Origin: DASVEE01 sp036380735
GTDB taxonomy: Bacteria; Acidobacteriota; Thermoanaerobaculia; Gp7-AA8
Direction: 5' to 3'
Length of the DNA: 64,000 nt
Assembly (NCBI GenBank): GCA_036380735.1
Contig: DASVEE010000069.1
Location: forward strand, 33,562 to 97,561
Below are positions 37,114 to 44,595 of the stretch, one piece after another. Under the pieces are notes generated by a model. The model worked only from the letters and a program-made list of their open reading frames with translations. It did no database searches and was not told where the DNA came from. Numbering within the stretch: position 1 is the stretch's first letter; each line of letters starts with the position of its first letter. The position numbers and the translations under genes are program-made.

Positions 37114-37400
37114 GCGGTGATCTGGGGTGCGGTCAGCATGGTTTCGGGTGCGGTCACCGCGGTTTCGGGTGCGGTCGCCGCGGTTTCGAGTGCGGTCAGC
37201 ATGGTTTCGGGTGCGGTCACCGCGGTTTCGGGTGCGGTCAGCGCGGTTTCGAGTGCGGTCAGCGCGGTTTCGGGTGCGGTCAGCGCGGTTTCGAGTGCGG
37301 TCAGCGCGGTTTCGAGTGCGGTCGCCGCGGTTTCGGGTGCGGTCGCCGCGGTTTCGAGTGCGGTCAGCGCGGTTTCGAGTGCGATCGCCGTGATTTCAGG
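37114..37400. repeat. 21-bp tandem array
   Basis: About 13 head-to-tail units of GGTTTCGRGTGCGGTCASCGC. All frames are open because the period is a multiple of three, producing heptapeptide repeats such as SGAVTAV; there is no start or ribosome-binding site to support a protein. No unique spacers, so not a CRISPR. Confidence 0.92.
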
Positions 37401-37439
37401 TCCGATCGCCGGTGGTCGGGGCATCGATATCCGTGGCGT

Positions 37440-37563
37440 GAGCACCGATACCGGTGGCGTCATCGCCGCGCACGGCGGCTGGAGCACCAATCACGGCGGC
37501 TGGAACGCGAATCACGGCGGCTGGAACACCGATCGCCGCGGTTTCACCGCCGATCTCACCGGC
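37440..37563. repeat. Second short 21-bp tandem block
   Basis: Three to four units of CACGGCGGCTGGARCRCSAAT follow the main array with a different sequence but the same period. The rest of 37564-37688 shows nothing recognisable. Confidence 0.75.
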
Positions 37564-37688
37564 TGAAGGACGGATGCTGGCGGCGGGGAGACCGGCTGCG
37601 CCGGGGCGAGCACCGCGGATGGCGGTCGAACCGGAAGTCGCGGCGCGGGTGAGTGGCCGCGGCGCACCAGCACCGCGGCAAGCGCCGC

Positions 37689-39539
37689 TTACCCCCCATA
37701 CAACGGCGCAAACCACGGCAGCAGATCGCTGCAATCATCGATCGTCTGCGGATACTGCTCCGCAATCCGCTTCGGCAGTCCCCGCCTCCGCAGGCGGTCG
37801 CGCGTTCGCCGGCGCCAGCGGCGCAGCGCGTCCGCGTCGTCGCGTGACGCCATCCAGTCCGTCACCACCGCGTCCCATTCGCGGAGGCCGTCGACGAAGT
37901 CGTCGTGGAACAGCGCTCGCGCCTCTTCGTCCTGCACCAGCGCCGCTTGTGTCGCGGCGTACGCCGCCTCCAGCGCGGCGCGGAACGCCGTCAGTCCGGC
38001 GGCCGCCACTTCATCGGAGACGCGGTAGATCGCCCGCAGCGTGCGCACCTGGCCCGGGACGAACTTCTTGCCGATCACGCCACCCAGGATGTGGGCCTGG
38101 TCGAGGAAGGTGGAGTTCATCGCGTGCGACGGGTTGAAGTAGCGGTGCGTGCGGCCGGCGATGTGCAGCGAATCGTGGTCCATCGAGATCAGCCGCACCT
38201 CCCACCGCCCGTCGCACCACAGCTTGCGCAGGCCGACGTTGCGGATGACGAACGACTCGCCGGCGCTGCTGCCGCGGACGCCGAGCAGCGTCCCCCAGAG
38301 GTGGCCGGTCTGGCGGAGGAGGGAGACGTACGTGCGGTCTGCCGCCTCGCGGTTGCGCGCCAGCGCATCCTCCACTGATTGAAAACCAGTGGAGCCGCCC
38401 ACCGGCACGTAGTCGTCGATGATCTCGTCGAGGATTTCGTCCACGTCGTGCTCCTCGAGCATCGGCAGGATGCGCTGCAGGCGGAACGACGACGTGCCGA
38501 TGAGGATCGCCTGCCCGGGACGCGTCGCCTCGACGAATTGTCCGGCGACGAAGTGATCGGGCGTGGCGATGTCGTCGCGCCCGAGGCGGTCGACGGCGAT
38601 GGTCATGGCGGGGTAGAGCGCCGGATCGTCAAAGTACGACAGCAGCGTCTTGTCGCCGTCCGCGGTCGGCACGTAGTCGACGCGGCAGAGGGTCACGATC
38701 CGCGGAATCGCCGCCTCGGTCCCATGCGCCAGGCGATGCACGCGTGCGAAGAGCGCGGACGACGCGGCCTCGTGGCGGAGGTAATCGCCGCGCGAGCCGC
38801 CCCACAGGTGATGGTGGATTGGCAGTCCCTCGTCGCAGCGGACGTCGAGCGGGCGCGGCCCGCGCACGCCGGCGCGTTTGATCTCCAGCTCCAGGTCACT
38901 GCCCGGCGGCTTGATGACGAGGACGACAGTGCCCTTCGGATACTCGACGAGGCCGTTGATCGACGATGGCGTGTCGTCGGCCACCCAGTAGCAGACGTTC
39001 TGCGCGATCAGACGCCGCACGATCTCGCGCTCGTACGGCGGCAGCGTGTCGAGCGCGATCTGCGCCTCATCCACGTTGCAGGGATGATGCAGCGGCGGCA
39101 TCTCGTGCATCGCCGGCGTCGTCCGGACGCGGCTGAGGATCTCGCCGACGACCTCCGCCGGTGTGAACGCGAAGCGCGCGAAGTACAGGCGGCACGGCGC
39201 GTCGAGGTGCCGCTCGAAGTCGTGCGGATGCAGATGCGCATTCCGCGCGATCCGGCGCCGGGTGTCGTGGAGGTCGATGCCGAGGTCGCGCAGGAGTGGC
39301 TCGTCTTCTTCGTGGAGAAAACGGAACTGGTACTCCAGCGCCAGGCACGCCAGCAGGCGTGTGCGCCAGGAAAGGGGACCGATAGGACCTATAGGACGAA
39401 TGGGACGAATGGGCAGGCCCCAATCCGTCCCGGTCCCATCGTACCCGCGCGCGATCGCCAGCAGCTCTCGCGCGATCGCCGGATCCCACCGTTCGCCGCG
39501 CGCGAGCAGCGCGTCAGCTATTCGCGCGTGCGCGTCCAC
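37689..39539 (-). CDS. Unrecognised 616-residue protein
   Basis: 616 residues from GTG 39539. No signal peptide or membrane segment. Blocks that look constrained: LEYQFRFLHEEDEPLL, PLHHPCNVDEAQIALDTLPPYEREIVRRL, VVLVIKPPGSDLELEIKRAG, PIHHHLWGGSRGDYLRHEA, ESFVIRNVGLRKLWCDGRWEVRLISMDHDSLHI and FNPSHAMNSTFLDQAHILGG. A Lys in VIKPPGS followed much later by DHDS could be a kinase-like or phosphotransferase-like site, but that is a guess. A 9-bp-unit array is inserted in frame at residues ~32-56. It is the last gene of the long minus-strand run and overlaps the 85-residue gene by 26 bp. Confidence 0.7.
   Translation of the reverse strand: MDAHARIADALLARGERWDPAIARELLAIARGYDGTGTDWGLPIRPIRPIGPIGPLSWRTRLLACLALEYQFRFLHEEDEPLLRDLGIDLHDTRRRIARNAHLHPHDFERHLDAPCRLYFARFAFTPAEVVGEILSRVRTTPAMHEMPPLHHPCNVDEAQIALDTLPPYEREIVRRLIAQNVCYWVADDTPSSINGLVEYPKGTVVLVIKPPGSDLELEIKRAGVRGPRPLDVRCDEGLPIHHHLWGGSRGDYLRHEAASSALFARVHRLAHGTEAAIPRIVTLCRVDYVPTADGDKTLLSYFDDPALYPAMTIAVDRLGRDDIATPDHFVAGQFVEATRPGQAILIGTSSFRLQRILPMLEEHDVDEILDEIIDDYVPVGGSTGFQSVEDALARNREAADRTYVSLLRQTGHLWGTLLGVRGSSAGESFVIRNVGLRKLWCDGRWEVRLISMDHDSLHIAGRTHRYFNPSHAMNSTFLDQAHILGGVIGKKFVPGQVRTLRAIYRVSDEVAAAGLTAFRAALEAAYAATQAALVQDEEARALFHDDFVDGLREWDAVVTDWMASRDDADALRRWRRRTRDRLRRRGLPKRIAEQYPQTIDDCSDLLPWFAPLYGG
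39372..39447. repeat. 9-bp-unit inverted array inside the 616-residue gene, copy 8
   Basis: Left arm 39376-39414 (ATAGGACCT, ATAGGACGA, ATGGGACGA, ATGGGC) and short right arm 39422-39447. It encodes a Pro-Ile-Arg/Gly repeat in frame without breaking the gene. Confidence 0.88.
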
Positions 39540-39771
39540 CGCCGCCGCCGCCGGTCCGTTTGCGCTTGGTGACCGTGGTGGTCGTCTTGCCGCCCTTCGA
39601 CTTCTTCTTGTTGCTCGGCCCCTTCAGCGCCGTCGTCAGCGCCTGCCACAGCGCCTCGGCGCAAGTCAGAGGGATGGTCAGCGTGCCGGCGTCGACGTCG
39701 ACACCTTTCTGAATGGACGTCAGGCAGTCCTTGCTCAGTTTCACCGTGACATTGGTCGTACTGGTGGCCAT
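39514..39771 (-). CDS. Small basic protein, unknown
   Basis: 85 residues; start at ATG 39771 fixed by GAGGAGG six bases upstream. The N-terminal half is a compact fold candidate (NVTVKLSKDCLTSIQKGVDVDAGTLTIPLTCAEALWQALTTALKG) with two cysteines; the C-terminal half is Lys/Thr/Gly-rich and ends in six Gly and RARANS. It could be a nucleic-acid-binding or precursor-like peptide; no leader or core motif is recognised. Lies between the GT2 and 616-residue genes. Confidence 0.7.
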   Translation of the reverse strand: MATSTTNVTVKLSKDCLTSIQKGVDVDAGTLTIPLTCAEALWQALTTALKGPSNKKKSKGGKTTTTVTKRKRTGGGGGGRARANS

Positions 39772-39781
39772 GAAAGCCTCC

Positions 39782-40522
39782 TCAACCAACAGACGAACGA
39801 ACGGCCGCGGTTGTGAGCGCCGGATACGGTTTTCGTGCGCGGATCACGTCCTGCGCGCGGTACATGTCGTCGCGCATCACCTTCCCGACGCAGTGCGGAT
39901 TCGCACGGTTGTAGACCATCAGCACGTCGCTGATGTGCCGCGCGTGCCGTGTCGTGGCCATCTCGAGCATCGGCAGCATGTACGCCTGATCCTCGACCAC
40001 GCGGAAGTAGGAGCCGTCCACGTCGCGCAGATCGCGGTCGGCGATCCGTTCCCACAGCCAGCGCTTGAACGTGCGGACGGCGGTGCCGCGCCACGGACCG
40101 GCGCGGAAGTTGTCGTCCGCGTAAGCGGGCCAGCGTCCGTCGTTCGGCTTCACGTTGGAGATCCAGCTTCCGTACGTGAGCCACGCGTCCTGCTCGCGGT
40201 AGGTCTGGGCGATGGTCTCGAGCGCGCGGTTGGTGGCGAACCAGTCGTCGCCGTCGAGGATCACCAGGATGTCGTTCTTGTCCTCACCGGAGCGCGCCAC
40301 GGCGTTGACGACGTTCTCCATGGCGAACTGCCGGCGATCGTTGCGGGTGACGTGGATGCGTGCATCGCCGCGCGCGGCATCGAGGGCGCGCTCGAACGTG
40401 GCGTCGCCGCAAGGGTCGACCGTGACGTACATCTCGAAGCTGCGATAGGTCTGGGTGCGGACGGAGGCAATGCACTTCGCGACGTACTCTTCGCACGCCC
40501 CGCAGTTCGTGATGATCTTCAT
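39782..40522 (-). CDS. GT2-family glycosyltransferase
   Basis: 246 residues from ATG 40522. GT-A fold: N-terminal IITNCGACEEYVAKCIASVRTQTYRSFEMYVTVDPC, the metal-binding ILDGDDWFATNRALE block with aspartates, and a VEDQAYMLPMLEMA block where the ED pair may include the catalytic base. Start overlaps the flavin monooxygenase stop (ATGA); the 85-residue gene starts 10 bp after its stop. Confidence 0.9.
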   Translation of the reverse strand: MKIITNCGACEEYVAKCIASVRTQTYRSFEMYVTVDPCGDATFERALDAARGDARIHVTRNDRRQFAMENVVNAVARSGEDKNDILVILDGDDWFATNRALETIAQTYREQDAWLTYGSWISNVKPNDGRWPAYADDNFRAGPWRGTAVRTFKRWLWERIADRDLRDVDGSYFRVVEDQAYMLPMLEMATTRHARHISDVLMVYNRANPHCVGKVMRDDMYRAQDVIRARKPYPALTTAAVRSSVG

Positions 40523-41616
40523 GTTGTGGCGGCAGCATACGCTGCTTCCGCCTCGCGCTCCCGGACGCGCGGCAGAATCTCGCGGCCGAAGAAGAGCATC
40601 TCGTCGAGCTTCGGCCATCCGGAGATGATGAACTGCGTGACGCCCGCGGCCTTGAACTCCATCAGTCCGTCGGCGATCTCATCCGGCGAGCCGACGAGCG
40701 CAATGGCGGGCGCGCCATGCGTGCGCACCAGCCCCGTCCACAGATACGGCGTGAGCCACTCTTTGTCGGCGAGCGCGTAGGTGGCGCGCATGCCGACCGC
40801 GTCGGTGCGCTGCACGAAGCTCTGCTCGACCTTGCTGTTGTCGATGGCGTCGCCCGCACGTCCGGCAAGCTCGCGGGCGGCGGCGAGCGACTCACTGCGC
40901 GTCGGCCGGCCGACGATGGAGAGCCGCACGCCGACGGTTCGGCCCGCGCGCAGCACTGCCTCGGCTTTCGGACCGATCTTCTCCGGCGCATCGGCCATCA
41001 TCATCCAGCACGTGCCCTGCGTGATCGCCACGCGCCGTGCCGCGTCGGAGTTGCCGGCGATGTAGAGCTCGGGTGAGGTGCCGCCGACGTACGGCGTGTT
41101 CAGCCGTCCCCCTTCGAGCCGGTAGTAGCGCCCCTCGAAGGCGACCGGCACTTCGCCGCGCCAGTAGCGATTGCACACGTCCAGGAACTCCTCGGTCCGG
41201 TCGTAGCGCTCGTCGTGCGCGAGGTAGTCGCCGTACGAGCGCTGCTCCTCCGGCGAATGGCCGGCCACGACGTTGATGGCCACGCGTCCGTTGAGCAGCG
41301 CGGAGAGCGTGTTGACCTGCTGCACGAACGTGGTCGGGCAGATGAGGCCCGAGCGGTACGCGATGATGTAGTTGATGCGCGTGGTGTGCACGCCGACGCC
41401 GGCGGTGAGGATCAGTGCGTCCGGTTCGTGCCAGCCGAAGTTGACGAGCATCCCGTCGATTCCCACTTCTTCGGCGGCGCGGCAGAACGCCGCCTGCTGC
41501 TCGATCTCCGGCAGCCCGGTCTCGGCGCGGCTCGCGTTGTACGCGCGCGACGCATCGGCGCGCTCGCCGCGTTGCGTCATGCGCCAGTGAAAGCGCAGCG
41601 GGGTTTCGTCGTTCAT
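40519..41616 (-). CDS. Luciferase-like flavin monooxygenase (SsuD-like)
   Basis: 365 residues from ATG 41616. LLM-fold, FMNH2-dependent monooxygenase. The stretch RVAINVVAGHSPEEQRSYGDYLAHDERYDRTEEFLDVCNRYW matches the alkanesulfonate monooxygenase (SsuD)/dimethylsulfone monooxygenase (SfnG) group; LVGSPDEIADGLMEFKAAGVTQFIISGWP is the usual C-terminal block. Those enzymes release sulfite from sulfonates or sulfones. No SsuE-type reductase is adjacent. ATGA overlaps with genes on both sides. Confidence 0.88.
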   Translation of the reverse strand: MNDETPLRFHWRMTQRGERADASRAYNASRAETGLPEIEQQAAFCRAAEEVGIDGMLVNFGWHEPDALILTAGVGVHTTRINYIIAYRSGLICPTTFVQQVNTLSALLNGRVAINVVAGHSPEEQRSYGDYLAHDERYDRTEEFLDVCNRYWRGEVPVAFEGRYYRLEGGRLNTPYVGGTSPELYIAGNSDAARRVAITQGTCWMMMADAPEKIGPKAEAVLRAGRTVGVRLSIVGRPTRSESLAAARELAGRAGDAIDNSKVEQSFVQRTDAVGMRATYALADKEWLTPYLWTGLVRTHGAPAIALVGSPDEIADGLMEFKAAGVTQFIISGWPKLDEMLFFGREILPRVREREAEAAYAAATT

Positions 41617-42590
41617 GCGAGCCCTCGTATCCGCCGCCATGCCGCGGCGGCCATCCATTCCGGTATGTGATGCAGCGGCGAGAGGAAGCCGAACGCGACG
41701 AGGATCATGCCGACGCTCGTCAGCTCGAACCACGTCGCTGCCTCGCCGAGCACGAACGTCGCGACTACGCCCGCCATCAGACTGGCGCCGCGATTCAGCG
41801 GCACGCAGAAGCAGTTCTCGCGGCGGTCGAGATAGATGAGCGTGCCGAAGATGAAGAGCGACGCGTAGAGCGCGCCGATGACGAAGCCGATGTTCGCCAC
41901 GGCGCTGCCGCTCGTCAGCGCCAAGAGCCCCTGGCGCAGCCCTTCGACACCGAAGGCGGCGCCGAGCAGCGGCCCGAGGATCAGCACGGCAAGCGCGATG
42001 AGGCTCTCCTCGACGAAGTAGCGCCGCGTCGGCTCCTTCGCCTCGACCTTGGCCATCAGCGTCATCTGCGGCAGCCGCATCGCGTAGCCGGCGAGATACG
42101 CCATCGTGTTGATGAGGGCGATGGTGGTGAAGCGGCGATCGTCCGTCGCGAACATCGTGAGCAGCACCGCACCGATGCTGATGACGAGCGCCACCGACGA
42201 GAACCAGCGCACGCGCCGCCCGCACGCGAGGTCGACGACCGGCGCGAGGACCAGCACGCCGCCCCGCAGCAGCAGCAGCGCGAAGAGGATCGAGACGCCG
42301 TGGAAGGTGTAGGCGAGCGTGGTCGTGGCGATGATGATGGCCGTGCCGATGCCGGAGATCACGACCGGAAGGCCCGGCACGCGCGCATGCCGCCACCAGC
42401 CGCTGAGCAGGATGAACAGCGGCAGCACGACCGCGGTGCCGGCAATCGCCGATGGCAGCAGCGTGAGGCCGTCGGTGGTGACGCCCAGCCTGCCGCTGGT
42501 CATCGCCTTCGTGAGCCCCGCGTACGGCGCATAGGCCACGAAGTACCCCAGCCCGAGCCCCCAGACGATGCGATTGACCTTCTTGTTCAT
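41613..42590 (-). CDS. Multi-pass membrane protein, DMT-transporter-like
   Basis: 325 residues from ATG 42590. About nine to ten hydrophobic segments, many Gly/Ala small-residue packs (VVLPLFILLSGWW, ILFALLLLRGGVLVLAPVVDL, ALAVLILGPLLGAAFGVEG), and an EamA-like C-terminal half (SLMAGVVATFVLGEAATWFELTSVGMILVAFGFL). Probably exports or imports the pathway's substrate or product. ATGA overlap with the monooxygenase; a 9-bp-unit array lies upstream. Confidence 0.78.
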   Translation of the reverse strand: MNKKVNRIVWGLGLGYFVAYAPYAGLTKAMTSGRLGVTTDGLTLLPSAIAGTAVVLPLFILLSGWWRHARVPGLPVVISGIGTAIIIATTTLAYTFHGVSILFALLLLRGGVLVLAPVVDLACGRRVRWFSSVALVISIGAVLLTMFATDDRRFTTIALINTMAYLAGYAMRLPQMTLMAKVEAKEPTRRYFVEESLIALAVLILGPLLGAAFGVEGLRQGLLALTSGSAVANIGFVIGALYASLFIFGTLIYLDRRENCFCVPLNRGASLMAGVVATFVLGEAATWFELTSVGMILVAFGFLSPLHHIPEWMAAAAWRRIRGLA

Positions 42591-42599
42591 CGCTGACTC

Positions 42600-42676
42600 C
42601 ACCAGTGGGACGAATGGGACAGAGAGGACGGATGGGAGTTGTCCCATCGGTCCGTTTCATCCGATGCGTCCGATGC
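42600..42676. repeat. 9-bp-unit inverted array, copy 9 (degenerate)
   Basis: Left arm 42604-42634 (GTGGGACGA, ATGGGACAG, AGAGGACGG, ATGGGAG) and right arm 42638-42676 (CCCATCGGT, then degenerate CCGATGCGT units). It lies between the acyl-CoA-dehydrogenase-like and transporter genes and may separate two transcripts. Confidence 0.8.
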
Positions 42677-42677
42677 C

Positions 42678-43913
42678 TTACGGCTTGTAGAACGACACGT
42701 CGTAACTCCGCCCGAGGAGCTGCTTCCCGATGGTGGCCAGCACGTGATCGTCGTTGTCGTGGCGCACGTAGATCGACAGATCGCGCCAGATCCGTTCGAT
42801 CGGGCTGGGGCGGTTCAGCGCGCGCGCTCCGCACGCGCGGATGCAGTGATCGACCGTCTCCACCGACAGATGCTCCAGCAGATGACGCACGCGGTTGCCC
42901 GCAACCTGCGCCTCGGCGGAGCGGCCGCTTTCCCACAGCGTCGCCACGTGGCGCAGCCAGAGATGAGCGGTGTCGATGTTGAGCGACATCTTCGCGAGAT
43001 GGTGCTGCACGTACGCATCCTCGCCCTTCACGCTGCCGCGGATCGCGTCCAGCGCGTAGTCGTACGAGGCCACGGCACCGCCGAGGAAGGAGGCGCCGTA
43101 TTGAGGGGCGAAGCAGGTCTGCCACGACTCGCGCAGATACTGGCCCGGATAGCCGATGAGGTTTGCGTCCGGGATGAACGTGCCGTCGAAGCGCACCGCG
43201 TGACTGACGGTCGCACGCATGCCGATCGGGTCCCACCACGAGCCGTCGATGCTCACGGTCGGATCGGTGAGCTCGCACGCCATGAGAAGGAGATGGTCGA
43301 CGTCGCCCGACGCATGCCGCGCGCCGCCCGGCCCTTCGGTGTTGACCAGGAGGATGGCCCAGCGCGCGCCGCCTGCGCTCGTAGCGAAGGCTTTGGTCCC
43401 GGTGAGGCGCCAGCCGCCTTCGACGCGCTCGGCGTAAGTGCCGAAGCGGTTCGTCTCGCCGGGCGCGCGCGTCTGCGGCTCGCCGCTCCACGCGACCCAC
43501 GTCTCGCCGCGCGTGAGCACGCCGTCGAACCAGCGGGCTTTCTGTTCGTCGGTGCCGAGGCCGTCGAGGATCACGAGCGAGTTGACGTGCCCTTCCCAGC
43601 AGCGCGCGAGCGACAGGTCGGCGCGCGCGATCTCCTTCGTCAGCATCCAGAGCGTGAAGACGTCGCCGCGGTAGGGGCCGAGACCGAGGCCGCCGGCTTC
43701 GCGCGGAATGGCGGCGCCGAGGAGGCCAGCCTCGAAGAGATCGCGGACGTCCTCGTGCGGGAACGTGGCGGTGGCGTCGTAGTGCGCCGCGCGCTTCGCC
43801 AGCTTCTCTTTCGCCAGCGCGCGCACGGCGGCGACGAGGTCGCGCCGTTCTTCCGGAAGGTAGAGGTCGGCGATGGTGTCGTGCGCTTCGGTCATTGGTT
43901 GAGCGGCCGTCAT
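42678..43913 (-). CDS. Acyl-CoA-dehydrogenase-fold flavoenzyme (SfnC/DszC-like)
   Basis: 411 residues from ATG 43913. N-terminal helical domain, a FAD-binding middle block (ETWVAWSGEPQTRAPGETNRFGTYAERVEGGWRLTGTKAFATSAGGARWAILL begins ~135) and a C-terminal helix bundle ending GRSYDVSFYKP. The fold covers acyl-CoA dehydrogenases and FMN-dependent monooxygenases such as DszC and SfnC. Its nearness to an SsuD-like enzyme favours a monooxygenase role in organosulfur or related oxidation; this is inference. Start and upstream stop overlap by one base (TGATG). Confidence 0.82.
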   Translation of the reverse strand: MTAAQPMTEAHDTIADLYLPEERRDLVAAVRALAKEKLAKRAAHYDATATFPHEDVRDLFEAGLLGAAIPREAGGLGLGPYRGDVFTLWMLTKEIARADLSLARCWEGHVNSLVILDGLGTDEQKARWFDGVLTRGETWVAWSGEPQTRAPGETNRFGTYAERVEGGWRLTGTKAFATSAGGARWAILLVNTEGPGGARHASGDVDHLLLMACELTDPTVSIDGSWWDPIGMRATVSHAVRFDGTFIPDANLIGYPGQYLRESWQTCFAPQYGASFLGGAVASYDYALDAIRGSVKGEDAYVQHHLAKMSLNIDTAHLWLRHVATLWESGRSAEAQVAGNRVRHLLEHLSVETVDHCIRACGARALNRPSPIERIWRDLSIYVRHDNDDHVLATIGKQLLGRSYDVSFYKP

Positions 43914-44248
43914 CAGGACCTCCGGTAGTAGAACTCGCGAACCCACAGGTTGACGTCGCCGCGCGTCAGCGCCGCGACGACGAGGACGCCGCCTTTGATG
44001 TTGGCCTGCAGCCGCACCGTGCCGGTGTCGGTGCTGAAGGCCAGCGCGTCCTGCGAATCGAAGCCGTCAATGGAGTAGGGGAGCGACGTCGCCTCGAAGT
44101 CTTTCGTGACGATGCGCAGCATCCCGTCTTCCTCGTGCACGTCGATGCGCGTGATGCCGCGCGAATGGGCGTTGGTGTTGAGCCAGGTGCCGAGGAGCGG
44201 CGCGACGTTCATGCGGCGCGTTTCGGTGAGGACGGGTGCGCTGCTCAT
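43913..44248 (-). CDS. Small lipocalin-like protein, paralogue 1
   Basis: 111 residues, no signal peptide. It shares with the next gene an N-terminal LGTWLNTN (G-[TS]-W-x-x-T-N), a central beta-rich part and a C-terminal VREFYYRR. This is a tandem duplicate; the pattern suggests a small beta-barrel binding protein. Stop and start overlaps with both neighbours indicate one transcript. Confidence 0.72.
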   Translation of the reverse strand: MSSAPVLTETRRMNVAPLLGTWLNTNAHSRGITRIDVHEEDGMLRIVTKDFEATSLPYSIDGFDSQDALAFSTDTGTVRLQANIKGGVLVVAALTRGDVNLWVREFYYRRS

Positions 44249-44595
44249 GCTTCGCTCCTGTAGAAGAACTCGCGGGTGAAGGCGTTGGAGCGGCCGTTGT
44301 CGTGCTTCCAGCGGACCCACGTGGCCACGACCATCAGCCCGAGGTTGACGTTCGCTTCGACCTCGACGTTCGCGTCGGTCAGGTCGTAGCGGGCCAGAAA
44401 GGCCGTGCCTTTGGCGGGATCGGCAGGCGTCGCATAGACCGCTTCGGCGCGGCGCTCTCCCCAGTCGGAAGGATCGCTGCCGAAGATGTGCACGTGCAGC
44501 GCATCGCCTTCGACGCGTGCGTCGAGGTGATCGATCCACTGCGGTGCTTCATTCGTCTTGCGCCACGAGCCGGCGAACGGCGACAGGTCGATCAT
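44245..44595 (-). CDS. Small lipocalin-like protein, paralogue 2
   Basis: 116 residues. FAGSWRKTNEAPQWIDHLDARVEGD at the start, YDLTDANVEVEANVNLGLMVVATWVRWKHD in the middle and TREFFYRSEA at the end align by eye with paralogue 1. No catalytic motif seen. ATGA overlap downstream; its start lies 47 bp inside the AroE-like gene. Confidence 0.72.
   Translation of the reverse strand: MIDLSPFAGSWRKTNEAPQWIDHLDARVEGDALHVHIFGSDPSDWGERRAEAVYATPADPAKGTAFLARYDLTDANVEVEANVNLGLMVVATWVRWKHDNGRSNAFTREFFYRSEA

Noticed and set aside
37114..37400. Possible CRISPR array.
   Set aside because: Units are contiguous with no unique spacers and no cas genes nearby.
36703..37566. A 287-residue frame with heptapeptide SGAVTAV repeats (and its antisense TALETALTAPET version).
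   Set aside because: Produced by the 21-bp period being open in all frames; no ribosome-binding site and WRTDTLVCP artefact from the repeat palindrome.
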